From JAUWCW01 sp030609125 [NCBI: Candidatus Rokuibacteriota bacterium] (GTDB taxonomy: Bacteria > JAUVQV01): 11,183 nucleotides of DNA. Positions within the stretch are counted from its first letter, which is position 1, and every line of letters begins with the position of its first letter. Below, in pieces: positions 1 to 6,204 of the stretch. The notes beneath the pieces are model-generated. The model did no database searches, was not told the origin of the DNA, and was given only the letters and a program-made list of their open reading frames with translations. The position numbers and the translations under genes were made by a program. The stretch lies in contig JAUWCW010000034.1 in the NCBI GenBank assembly GCA_030609125.1, positions 1 to 11,183 on the forward strand. Direction: 5' to 3'.

Positions 1-724
1 GGTACTCGTGGATGGCCCGGCCGGGCTTGTCGAGCACGACCTGTTCGCCGCGATTGAGCAGGAGCGTGCGGTCGCACATGCTCTGGATCGTCTCCATGCT
101 GTGGGAGACGATGAGCAGCGTCTTGCCCGCCTTGATGAACCGCCGTATCCGGTGCAGGCACTTTTCCTGGAACTTCTCGTCTCCCACGGAGAGCACCTCG
201 TCCACGATGAGAACGTCGGGGTCGACCTCCATGGCCACCGCGAAGCCGAGGCGGACGAACATCCCCGAAGAGTAGTGCTTGACGGGCATGTCGATGAACT
301 CCTCCAGCTCGGCGAATCCGACTATGTCATCGAACTTGCGCACGATGTCCTTTTTCTTCAGGCCGAGGATCGAGCCGTTGAGAAAGACGTTTTCCCGGCC
401 CGTGAGGTCGGGGTGAAAACCCGCCCCCAGCTCGAGGAGGGAGGAGACGCGGCCGCGGGAGGTGGTCTCTCCCTCCGTGGGCGTTATGGTGCCGGTTATG
501 AGGCCCAGGAGCGTGCTCTTGCCGGCGCCGTTGCTGCCGATGATGCCGAGGGTCTCGCCCTCGCGCACCTGAAAGGAGATGTTCCGCACGGCCCAGAAGT
601 CCTCCCGGGGCGGACTCTTCCCGAGAAGCCCCAGCGCGGCCGACTTGAGGGTCGCCTGCCCGTGGTGGCGGAGACGGTACATCTTCCCCAGTCCCCGGAC
701 GTCTATCACCGCGTTCTGGCTCAT
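1..724 (-). CDS. Polysaccharide ABC exporter ATP-binding protein, Wzt-like (3' end missing)
   Basis: ATPase subunit of an ABC-2 exporter that moves a lipid-linked polysaccharide (O-antigen, capsule or teichoic-type polymer) across the inner membrane. The 241 visible residues hold a complete nucleotide-binding domain: Walker A GSNGAGKST at 63-71, signature YSSGM at 151-155, Walker B VLIVDE at 171-176 and the H-loop histidine at 208. The phrases LELGAGFHPDLTGREN (97-112) and MPVKHYSSGM are typical of the Wzt/TagH/RfbE group. The ATG at 724 lies 3 nt after the permease stop, so the two are co-transcribed and probably translationally coupled. The coding frame runs off the left edge. It is therefore unknown whether a Wzt-type C-terminal carbohydrate-binding domain follows; that domain would decide whether the polymer needs a modified end for export. 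The family call is firm and the exact polymer is unknown. Confidence 0.93.
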   Translation of the reverse strand, partial: MSQNAVIDVRGLGKMYRLRHHGQATLKSAALGLLGKSPPREDFWAVRNISFQVREGETLGIIGSNGAGKSTLLGLITGTITPTEGETTSRGRVSSLLELGAGFHPDLTGRENVFLNGSILGLKKKDIVRKFDDIVGFAELEEFIDMPVKHYSSGMFVRLGFAVAMEVDPDVLIVDEVLSVGDEKFQEKCLHRIRRFIKAGKTLLIVSHSMETIQSMCDRTLLLNRGEQVVLDKPGRAIHEY

Positions 725-727
725 GGG

Positions 728-1516
728 CTACAGCTCGTCGGCAAAGCGCGGCTCGAGGCGCAGAAAGGTGAAGAGGCCGGCGAGGAAGATGACGCCCGCT
801 ACGACGAGGCCCGGCCAGACGGGCACTCCCAGGGCGGGCGTGCCCAGAAAGACCTGGCGGTAGAGCTGCACGAGAGTGGCCATGGGGTTTACAAAGTAGA
901 GGGTGATGACGAAGCGCGGGAGCGAAGGGTTCTCCAGGATGCTCGAGAGGGGATAGATGATGGGGGTGGCGAAGAACCAGGCCATGAGAACGATCTGCAG
1001 CAGGTGCTCCACGTCTCTGTAGAAGACGTTCAGCGACGAGAGAAGCAGCGACATGCCCAGGCAGAGGAAGAACTGGATGGCGATGAGCCACACGAGATGC
1101 ACGTATTCGACTCCCGGCCAGAGGCGGTAGACGGCGAGGAAGGCGAAGAGAATGATGAGAGAGAGCAGGAAGTGGACGAGGTTCCCGAGGACCGCCGAGA
1201 GGGGAAGAATGACCCTGGGAAACCAGGTCTTTTTCACGAGCGTCGCGTGCCCCAACACGATTCCCACGGAGTCGCCGCAGGCGAGGGAGAAGAACTGCCA
1301 GACCAGGACCCCCACGATGAGATACGGCAGGTCCATGGGGAAGCGCATGAGGCGGATGAAAACGAGGTAGACGAGAACGAGAAAGAGCGGGTGCAGCAGA
1401 GACCAGAAGAAGCCGAAAAATGAGCCCTTGTAGCGCTGCTTGAGGTTGCGGCTCACGAAGTTGGCGATGAGCTCGTGCCGCTCCAGAAGCTCGCTCAGAA
1501 GGCCTTTTTCACGCAT
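728..1516 (-). CDS. Polysaccharide ABC exporter permease, Wzm-like (ABC-2 type)
   Basis: Integral-membrane half of the polysaccharide exporter whose ATPase is the next gene. The product is 262 aa, the usual size for this family. It begins with an amphipathic stretch, then RNLKQRYKGSFFGFFWSLL (24-42), the hallmark at the first membrane segment of ABC-2 O-antigen permeases. Other family landmarks are KKTWFPRVILPLS (95-107), NVFYRDVEHLLQI (163-175), FFATPIIYP (181-189) and NPM (210-212). About six hydrophobic spans are visible. The frame is open up to 1642, but I start at ATG 1516 because the extension is Gly/Pro-rich, lacks family sequence, and would run into the neighbouring gene's end. No strong Shine-Dalgarno is seen (only GGAC upstream). 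It is followed after 3 nt by the ATPase gene, with which it forms the complex. Confidence 0.93.
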   Translation of the reverse strand: MREKGLLSELLERHELIANFVSRNLKQRYKGSFFGFFWSLLHPLFLVLVYLVFIRLMRFPMDLPYLIVGVLVWQFFSLACGDSVGIVLGHATLVKKTWFPRVILPLSAVLGNLVHFLLSLIILFAFLAVYRLWPGVEYVHLVWLIAIQFFLCLGMSLLLSSLNVFYRDVEHLLQIVLMAWFFATPIIYPLSSILENPSLPRFVITLYFVNPMATLVQLYRQVFLGTPALGVPVWPGLVVAGVIFLAGLFTFLRLEPRFADEL

Positions 1517-1560
1517 GAGTCGTCCGTGTCCAAACAGATTGTGGGGGGCTTCACCGCGGG

Positions 1561-1589
1561 AGAATACCCCACCGGGAGGGGAAAAGCAA
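1561..1589 (-). promoter_or_regulatory. Possible sigma-70 promoter for the Wzm/Wzt-like exporter genes
   Basis: On the minus strand TTGCTT (1589-1584) is followed after exactly 17 nt by TATTCT (1566-1561), 3/6 and 4/6 matches to the consensus, about 45 nt before the permease ATG. It lies in the 106-nt gap between the CBS-protein stop and the permease. The same gap holds a weak stem (about 1595-1615, GGCAAGG with CCTGCC) followed on the minus strand by a T-rich run, which could attenuate readthrough from the upstream gene. Both are weak by eye. Confidence 0.28.
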
Positions 1590-1622
1590 ATGACGGCAAG
1601 GCCTTTCGTCCTGCCGCTCCCC

Positions 1623-2675
1623 CTACTTGTCTTTCCTGGCAAGACCGAGCTGCCGGGCCCTTTTCTCCCACCGCGTCCTGGCCAGGACCTGCATGTCTTC
1701 CGCCGTGTCCGCCTCGTCGACGATCTCCAGGCCGAGGAGGGTCTCTACGACGTCTTCCATGGTGACGATGCCGGCGGTTCCCCCGTATTCGTCGATGACG
1801 AGGGCGATGTGCTCCCGGCTGTCGAGAAGGCGGTCGAAGAAGGACGAGAGGGCCAGGGAAGAGGGAACGGAGAGGATCTTCCTCTTCAGAGAGAGGAGGG
1901 TGTTCCCCTTGTTGCCCGCCGCATGCTCGTAGAGAAGGTCGTTCAGGATCACGTAGCCTATGATGGAGTCCACCGTCTTGAGGTAGACGGGGATCCGGGA
2001 GAAGGCGATCTCGGTGTGCTGCTTGAGGACCTGCTCCACGGTCAGGGAGGCGTCGAGGGTGAAAAGAACCGGACGCGGAGTCATGATGTCCTCGACGGTC
2101 AGTGTCGGGAAGCGGAAGAGGTTGCGCAGAATGGACGATTCCCGGTCGTGGAAAAGGCCCGCCTTCTCGCCCAGTTCGGCCATGGCGGTGAACTCGTCGC
2201 GGCTCAGCGCGTCGGCCGGCGCCTCTTTCCAGAAGAGCAGTATGATCCCGCGGGAGAGCACAACGAAGGGGTACATGATCCAGATGAGGACAACCAGGCC
2301 GTAGGCGACGGTCGGGGCGAGCCCCCTCCAGTACCGGGCACCCAGGGTCTTCGGTATGATCTCGGAGAAGATGAGGATGAGAAGGGTGAGGATGCCGGAG
2401 GCGATACCCACGGCGGTGCTGCCGAAGGTGGAGGCCGCCTGGGCGCCGACGCCGGCGGCGCCGACGGTGTTGGCGATGGTGTTGAGACTGAGAATCGCCG
2501 CCAGGGGGCGGTTCACGTCCTTTTTGAAGCGGCCGAGTATTCTTCCGCTGCGATGCCCGCTGTTCGACCGGGCGAGAACGTAGGAAGGCGAGACGCTCAG
2601 CAGGACCGCCTCCATGATGGAACAGAAAAAAGAGAAGAGAAGGGCAGCAAGGGCGAAAAGGACGAGAAGCGTCAT
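1623..2675 (-). CDS. DUF21/CNNM-type membrane protein with CBS domain pair (hemolysin/CorC-related)
   Basis: A 350-aa inner-membrane protein of the CNNM/CorB/YfjD group, whose members are linked to Mg2+ (or Co2+) transport; the old name hemolysin is historical. Residues 1-150 form the DUF21 domain with hydrophobic spans at about 3-27, 60-75, 90-106 and 120-147, including the conserved SEIIPKTLG at 104-112. A linker leads to the CBS pair, with VEDIMTPR at 194-201, FSRIPVY at 225-231 and VIDEYGGTAGIVTMED at 293-308, and the family's trailing LGLEIVDEAD at 314-323. The protein ends about 27 residues later, so the C-terminal CorC_HlyC domain of longer relatives is absent. The start is ATG 2675: the open frame extends to 3353, but that part only mirrors the opposite-strand glycosyltransferase and has no membrane-protein features. 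No Shine-Dalgarno precedes the ATG. The substrate ion cannot be read from the sequence. Confidence 0.9.
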   Translation of the reverse strand: MTLLVLFALAALLFSFFCSIMEAVLLSVSPSYVLARSNSGHRSGRILGRFKKDVNRPLAAILSLNTIANTVGAAGVGAQAASTFGSTAVGIASGILTLLILIFSEIIPKTLGARYWRGLAPTVAYGLVVLIWIMYPFVVLSRGIILLFWKEAPADALSRDEFTAMAELGEKAGLFHDRESSILRNLFRFPTLTVEDIMTPRPVLFTLDASLTVEQVLKQHTEIAFSRIPVYLKTVDSIIGYVILNDLLYEHAAGNKGNTLLSLKRKILSVPSSLALSSFFDRLLDSREHIALVIDEYGGTAGIVTMEDVVETLLGLEIVDEADTAEDMQVLARTRWEKRARQLGLARKDK

Positions 2676-2684
2676 GTCGGCTGT

Positions 2685-2690
2685 ATTGTA
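2685..2690 (-). promoter_or_regulatory. Possible -10 element for the CBS membrane protein gene
   Basis: TACAAT on the minus strand (5/6 to TATAAT) sits 9 nt before the ATG at 2675. Transcription would start about 3 nt before the start codon and give a nearly leaderless mRNA, which fits the missing Shine-Dalgarno. No acceptable -35 lies 16-18 nt upstream; TTGTCT at 2719-2714 is 23 nt away. The call is therefore weak. Confidence 0.25.
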
Positions 2691-2764
2691 CCGCAAAGGG
2701 GGAGGGAAGGAGAAGACAAAAGCGGCGGCGGGGCAGAACCGGCGGGGATGTCGGGCTGAACGGT

Positions 2765-2777
2765 AAATTGTCAATTT
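2765..2777. promoter_or_regulatory. 13-bp palindrome in the divergent intergenic region, possible operator
   Basis: AAATTG-T-CAATTT is a perfect 6+1+6 palindrome in an otherwise GC-rich stretch, between the divergent CBS-protein and glycosyltransferase genes and 17 nt before a TTGACA box. Position and AT-richness suggest a repressor or activator site. No regulator is encoded nearby and the site is short, so it could be chance. Confidence 0.2.
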
Positions 2778-2793
2778 CAGGAGGTTTTCCGCC

Positions 2794-2822
2794 TTGACAG
2801 GCCGGCCGGCATGGGGTATTGG
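2794..2822 (+). promoter_or_regulatory. Probable promoter of the glycosyltransferase-cysteine synthase-RNase D operon
   Basis: TTGACA (2794-2799, a perfect -35) is followed after 17 nt by TATTGG (2817-2822, 3/6 to the -10 consensus). Transcription would start near 2829, about 33 nt before the preferred GTG start at 2862. The first in-frame ATG (2811) falls inside this promoter, which argues against that start. Confidence 0.4.
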
Positions 2823-2848
2823 TACCGATGCGCCCGGAGGCGCCTGCC

Positions 2849-2858
2849 GGAGAGGGGG
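2849..2858 (+). promoter_or_regulatory. Ribosome binding site that decides the glycosyltransferase start
   Basis: GGAGAGGGGG ends 3 nt before GTG 2862, with GAGG placed 6 nt from it. The in-frame ATG at 2811 has only GC-rich GGCCGGCCGGC before it. The Shine-Dalgarno therefore supports the GTG. Confidence 0.5.
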
Positions 2859-2861
2859 AAG

Positions 2862-3623
2862 GTGACGATTGCCGCGTGCATCATAGCTCACAACGAGGAG
2901 GCCGACCTCCCCGCGACCCTCTCCGCCCTTGCGTGGGTGGACGAGCTTGTCGTGGTGGACTGCGAAAGCAGCGACCGAACAGCGGAGATTGCGGGGAAGC
3001 ACACCCGTAAGGTCTTCAAAAGGCCGAACCTCTCCAATCTCAACGTCAACAAGAACTACTCCTTCCGCCAGGCGACGTCGGACTGGGTCCTCTGCCTCGA
3101 TGCCGACGAGATCGTTTCCGAGGCCCTGGCGCGGGAAATCCGGGCCCGGGCCGTACCCGGTTCTTCCGAGGACGGTTTCTTCCTCAAGCGGAAAAACAGC
3201 TGGTTCGGAAGGACGCTCATGCACGGCGGCCACTTTCCGGACCGCCAGCTCCGTCTCTTCCAGCGCGAAAGAGGCAAGTTTCCGGAGCGGAACGTTCACG
3301 AGCGCCTCCAGGTTCAGGGGAAGGTGGGCACACTGGAGGAGCCGCTCGATCACTATCCCTACCGCTCGGTGAGTGAGTACGTGAGGAAAATGCAGTTCTA
3401 CACCTCCTTCGAGGCCGAGCGGCGCGTGGCCCGGGGGGAGAGGTTCAGCGCGGGCGGCTTTCTCCTCGAACTGGCGGGGGCGAAGGTCAGGCTCTTGCGG
3501 CGGTATCTTTTCAAGGGCGGTTTTCTGGACGGCTGGCAGGGGTTCGCCGCAGCCTACCTCGATTTTCTCGGACGCATGGTGGTGCAGTTCAAGATGCGCG
3601 ACCTGGAGGGCGAGAAGCGGTGA
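2862..3623 (+). CDS. Family 2 glycosyltransferase, WaaE/KdtX-like
   Basis: Cytoplasmic inverting GT-A glycosyltransferase of 253 aa, most like the WaaE/KdtX beta-1,4-glucosyltransferase subgroup that modifies lipopolysaccharide inner core. Evidence: the opening IIAHNEEADLP (7-17), ELVVVDCESSDRTAEIA (28-44), the metal-binding DAD in LDADE (79-83), and the subgroup block GFFLKRKNSWFGR (105-117) with HGGHFPDRQLRLF (121-133) and VHERLQVQGKVG (145-156). The C-terminus (200-243) has amphipathic and hydrophobic stretches that may sit on the membrane. I prefer GTG 2862, where the family homology begins and a Shine-Dalgarno precedes it, over ATG 2811, which adds 17 residues with no family match. The gene is first in a coupled operon; its last 4 nt overlap the next start (GTGA). 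The acceptor sugar cannot be read from the sequence. The nearby exporter suggests a surface glycan. Confidence 0.88.
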   Translation: MTIAACIIAHNEEADLPATLSALAWVDELVVVDCESSDRTAEIAGKHTRKVFKRPNLSNLNVNKNYSFRQATSDWVLCLDADEIVSEALAREIRARAVPGSSEDGFFLKRKNSWFGRTLMHGGHFPDRQLRLFQRERGKFPERNVHERLQVQGKVGTLEEPLDHYPYRSVSEYVRKMQFYTSFEAERRVARGERFSAGGFLLELAGAKVRLLRRYLFKGGFLDGWQGFAAAYLDFLGRMVVQFKMRDLEGEKR

Positions 3624-4555
3624 GACACGACGGGATCTGCCGCGACATAACCGAGCTGATCGGCGATACGCCGATGGTCAGGCTCAATCACGTCGTGCCG
3701 CCGACGCCGGAGAGGACCGCCTGCGCCAAGCTGGAGTATTTCAATCCCGTGGGCTCGATCAAGGATCGGACCGCGTACGGCATGATCACGGGCGCCGTAC
3801 GGGACGGCGACCTGAAACCGGAAACGACCTGCGTGGAGCCGACGTCGGGAAACACCGGCGTGGCCCTGAGCGTTTTTCTGAACCTGCTGGGCTACAAGAA
3901 GCCGGTCATCACCGCCGGCGAGCAGATCCCCGACGGCAAGAGGGAGCTTCTTTCCCTGACCACCAGCGACATGGATCTCGCGCCGGACGATGTCTGCCCC
4001 AGGTTTCCCGGCGAAGGCGCCATCGCCGCCGCCTTCGGCTACAAGAAACTGAAGGACCACTTCGTCCCCTACCAGTACGGCAACCCCCACAACCCGCAGA
4101 TCCACTATGCCACCACCGGCCCTGAGATCTGGGAGCAGACGGGGGGGAAGATAACCCACTTCGTCTCCGGCATCGGAACGGGGGGGACCATAACCGGCGT
4201 CGGAAGGTTTCTCAAGGAGAAGAATCCCGGGGTGAAGATCATCTCCGTGGAGCCGAGTGAGCAGAGCCACGAGTTCTACGGCCTGAGGAATACGGAGTAC
4301 ACCATGAAGCCCGAGATCCTTGATGAGTCGCTGATCGACGAGAAGCTGCTCATCGACTCCGACGACGCCTATCGGACCCTGGTGGAGCTGATCACGCGGG
4401 AGGGGATCGTTGCGGGGCCGTCGTCGGGCATGACCGTGTGCGGCATGAAGCTTCTGGCGGAGCGGGGGGAAGAAGGCCTCTGGGTCGCCATCGTGGCGGA
4501 CGAGTTCTTCCGGTACACCGGCGAGATCCTCGCGAAACTGAAAAAGTTCCTCTGA
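3620..4555 (+). CDS. PLP-dependent cysteine synthase family protein, CysM-leaning and divergent
   Basis: Fold-type II PLP enzyme of 311 aa, expected to make cysteine from an activated serine and a sulfur donor. Visible core: the Schiff-base lysine K48 in NPVGSIKDR (42-50), the substrate loop PTSGNTG (74-80), the phosphate-binding loop SGIGTGGT (183-190) and PSSGM (267-271), whose serine contacts the PLP ring nitrogen. Segments NPHNPQIHYATTGPEIW (155-171) and YGLRN (220-224) are familiar. GLRN with the following residues recalls CysM enzymes, including the O-phosphoserine-using mycobacterial one, rather than the CysK pattern IxGIGxGF. Odd parts: residues 96-135 (ITAGEQIPDGKRELLSL onward) differ from the usual MPxxMSxERRxLLxAxGA block, and the C-terminal pDsGeRYLST is replaced by ADEFFRYTGE. 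The substrate is therefore uncertain. The GTG start overlaps the previous stop (GTGA) and has GGAGGG 9 nt upstream (3605-3610). Confidence 0.85.
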   Translation: MRHDGICRDITELIGDTPMVRLNHVVPPTPERTACAKLEYFNPVGSIKDRTAYGMITGAVRDGDLKPETTCVEPTSGNTGVALSVFLNLLGYKKPVITAGEQIPDGKRELLSLTTSDMDLAPDDVCPRFPGEGAIAAAFGYKKLKDHFVPYQYGNPHNPQIHYATTGPEIWEQTGGKITHFVSGIGTGGTITGVGRFLKEKNPGVKIISVEPSEQSHEFYGLRNTEYTMKPEILDESLIDEKLLIDSDDAYRTLVELITREGIVAGPSSGMTVCGMKLLAERGEEGLWVAIVADEFFRYTGEILAKLKKFL

Positions 4556-5697
4556 TGTCGGAACCTTCCCCCGAGTATCGCTTTCTCGACGATCCGCGCG
4601 GCGTGGAGGAGGTCCTCGATTCCCTCGCCGGCGAGAAGGAGATAGCCTTCGATCTCGAGGCCGACAGCCTCCACAGCTACCGGGAAAAAATCTGCCTCAT
4701 TCAGATCTCCAGCGCCGGCGCGAACATCGTTATCGACCCGTTAACGTGCCGCGGCTCCCTGAGGGGGCTGGAGGCGCTCCTCGGTGATGCCCGCGTGCGC
4801 AAGGTCGTTCACGGAGGGGACTACGACGTGCGCCTGCTGAAGAAGGACCTCGGCTTCGGAGTCCGGAACCTCTTCGACACCATGGTGGCCGCCCAGTTCT
4901 CCGGCAGGACCCGGTTCGGGCTGGCGGCCATCCTGGAGGAGAGCTTCTCGGTCAGCATGGACAAGAAGTATCAGCGGGCCGACTGGTCGGCGCGCCCGCT
5001 TCCGGAGGAGCTGCTCGCCTACGCCGCCCTCGACACGGCCTGGCTTCTCCCCCTGAAACAGCACCTGGAGGCGGAGCTCTCGCGCCTCGGCAGGCTCTCC
5101 TGGGCCGAGGAGGAATTTCGGCTTCTCGAGCAGATCGAGCCGCAGCCGGCAAAGAAGATCTCGGCACTGAACGTCAAGGGCGCCCGCCGCCTCGAGCCGT
5201 GGTCGAGAGCGCTCCTGCAGCGGCTCCTGGTGATCAGGGACGAAGCGGCACAGAGGATGGACCGCCCTCCCTTCAAAGTCATCAGCAACCAGGTCCTCCT
5301 CTCCTGGTGCCAGAGCCCGCCGAAGAGCAAAGAAGAGGTGATGCAGACCCGGGGAGCGTCAAAGAGGATACTTGCCCTTCTTGCCCCGGCAGTTCTGGAT
5401 GCCCTCGGCAGACCCGTGGAACCCGGTGAAGGCCCCGCCCCCCCGCCTTCGGAGTACGACCCCCTGACGTCGGACCAGCGCAAACTCCTGCAGTCCCTCA
5501 AGCAGGTCCGGACCGGGATGGAGGAGAAGCTCGGTCTGCCGCCGGGACTTCTCGTGAACTCCACCACCCTGGAGAGACTCTGCCGGATGGAAACAGGGGA
5601 AGCCCTCGCTTTCATAGATACGGGGCTGAAGGACTGGCAGAGGGAGGCGGCCGGCGAGGAGTTGAGGAAAAGCCTGGGGTCAGGCACTGAAACGTGA
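4555..5697 (+). CDS. rnd: Ribonuclease D (3'-5' exoribonuclease, DEDDy, with HRDC domains)
   Basis: RNase D trims the 3' ends of tRNA precursors and other small stable RNAs. The 380-aa product has the complete DEDDy active site: D33 and E35 in AFDLEA, D91 in the Exo II stretch VHGGDYDVRLL (85-95), and Y156 with D160 in YAALD. A canonical HRDC domain follows (about 213-290) and a second, weaker HRDC-like helical region (about 302-375), as in the E. coli enzyme. I start at ATG 4555, which shares one base with the upstream stop (TGATG). There is no Shine-Dalgarno, so translation probably depends on re-initiation. The frame is open to 4438 but that part only shadows the cysteine synthase gene. 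The last seven codons (LGSGTET) and the stop are supplied by the left arm of a 26-bp inverted repeat, so the natural C-terminus has probably been replaced. Confidence 0.93.
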   Translation: MSEPSPEYRFLDDPRGVEEVLDSLAGEKEIAFDLEADSLHSYREKICLIQISSAGANIVIDPLTCRGSLRGLEALLGDARVRKVVHGGDYDVRLLKKDLGFGVRNLFDTMVAAQFSGRTRFGLAAILEESFSVSMDKKYQRADWSARPLPEELLAYAALDTAWLLPLKQHLEAELSRLGRLSWAEEEFRLLEQIEPQPAKKISALNVKGARRLEPWSRALLQRLLVIRDEAAQRMDRPPFKVISNQVLLSWCQSPPKSKEEVMQTRGASKRILALLAPAVLDALGRPVEPGEGPAPPPSEYDPLTSDQRKLLQSLKQVRTGMEEKLGLPPGLLVNSTTLERLCRMETGEALAFIDTGLKDWQREAAGEELRKSLGSGTET

Positions 5698-5739
5698 AAC
5701 GTTGAGCGTATTTTTTCACGTTTCAGTGCCTGACCCCAG
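5674..5739. repeat. Perfect 26-bp inverted repeat (GGGGTCAGG-type palindrome)
   Basis: Arms 5674-5699 and 5714-5739 are exact reverse complements around a 14-nt loop (5700-5713). The outer end reads CTGGGGTCAGGC and the inner end CACTGAAACGTGAAA. The left arm contains the end of rnd, whose TGA is 5695-5697. The element would form a very stable RNA hairpin. It looks like a REP-type dispersed repeat, and I remember similar GGGGTCAGGCAC palindromes from deltaproteobacterial genomes, though this is unverified. It may protect the operon's 3' end. It is not a classical terminator on the plus strand, since no T run follows the right arm. A related end recurs at 6535-6544. Confidence 0.88.
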
Positions 5740-5761
5740 TCCGTGCTGTGCGTCGAGATGT

Positions 5762-5790
5762 TTGCCGTCGACTGGCCTTTCGGGTAAAAT
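5762..5790 (+). promoter_or_regulatory. Probable promoter of the HEPN/MNT pair
   Basis: TTGCCG (5762-5767, 4/6) and TAAAAT (5785-5790, 5/6) are separated by exactly 17 nt. The start point would be near 5797, giving an 18-nt leader with GGAGGG (5806-5811) before ATG 5815. The pair therefore has its own promoter inside the repeat-bounded segment. Confidence 0.45.
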
Positions 5791-5814
5791 TGTGTTGTTT
5801 GAAATGGAGGGATC

Positions 5815-6204
5815 ATGCCCAACCGCGCGGGAGACTGGTTTCGGCAGGCCGAGCGAGACGTGGAGCAGGCGGAGGACTCACGTCGCGCCGGGCGGCATGA
5901 GTGGGCCTGCTTTGCCGCTCACCAAGCCGCCGAGAAGGCAGTAAAGGCCCTGCACTTGAGTCTTGGTCAGGAGGCCTGGGGGCACATGGTCGCTCGGCTT
6001 CTAGTGGAGCTTCCCCCCTCCTGCGCGGTCCCCGGTGACCTTGTCGATAAGGCGAAGGTGCTCGACGCCTTCTATGTCCCGACGCGCTACCCGAACGGGC
6101 ATCCCGAGGGCGCTCCCTTCGAGCACTATGGCCCCCTCCAGAGCGAGGACGGCATACGACATGCCAGTGAGATCCTCCGGTTCGCGCGTTCTCAAATGGC
6201 CTGA
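5815..6204 (+). CDS. HEPN domain protein (putative toxin of a HEPN/MNT pair)
   Basis: A 129-aa all-alpha HEPN protein of the COG2250-like type. The hallmark is AHQAAEKAVKAL at 35-46, preceded by DWFRQAERDVEQAE (7-20) and followed by GHMVARLL (56-63) and the family segment FYVPTRYPNG (86-95). HEPN proteins next to a minimal nucleotidyltransferase usually act as RNA-cleaving toxins restrained or AMP-modified by the partner. R91 and H96 in RYPNGH match the R-X4-H spacing of HEPN RNases, but the RYPN part is conserved in this subgroup anyway, so nuclease activity is not assured. GGAGGG lies 3 nt before the ATG, slightly close. The next gene starts inside this one, on a 44-nt overlap. The location between two related palindromes suggests a mobile cassette. 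The domain call is strong; the toxin role is inferred from pairing. Confidence 0.85.
   Translation: MPNRAGDWFRQAERDVEQAEDSRRAGRHEWACFAAHQAAEKAVKALHLSLGQEAWGHMVARLLVELPPSCAVPGDLVDKAKVLDAFYVPTRYPNGHPEGAPFEHYGPLQSEDGIRHASEILRFARSQMA

Noticed and set aside
8-1423. Plus-strand 471-codon open frame opposite the ABC exporter genes
   Set aside because: It is very rich in Glu, Asp, Arg and His with no domain, as expected opposite GC-rich genes. The minus strand carries complete, recognisable Wzt and Wzm proteins.
1517-1642. 42-residue extension of the permease upstream of ATG 1516
   Set aside because: It lacks family sequence and would overlap the end of the neighbouring gene; family homology starts at 1516.
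1440-2759. Plus-strand 439-codon open frame
   Set aside because: It lies opposite the DUF21/CBS gene, which has clear motifs; the plus-strand protein is low-complexity and charged.
2676-3353. N-terminal extension of the DUF21/CBS protein by 226 residues
   Set aside because: It is an open frame antisense to the glycosyltransferase, with no membrane or CBS sequence; the membrane domain begins exactly at ATG 2675.
4438-4554. Start of RNase D upstream of 4555
   Set aside because: This part is out of frame with, and inside, the cysteine synthase gene and has Arg/Gly-rich shadow sequence; RNase D homology starts just after ATG 4555.
5674-5739. The inverted repeat as a classical intrinsic terminator of the rnd operon
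   Set aside because: No T run follows the right arm on the plus strand; the T run lies in the loop. Kept as a repeat and possible 3' stabiliser.
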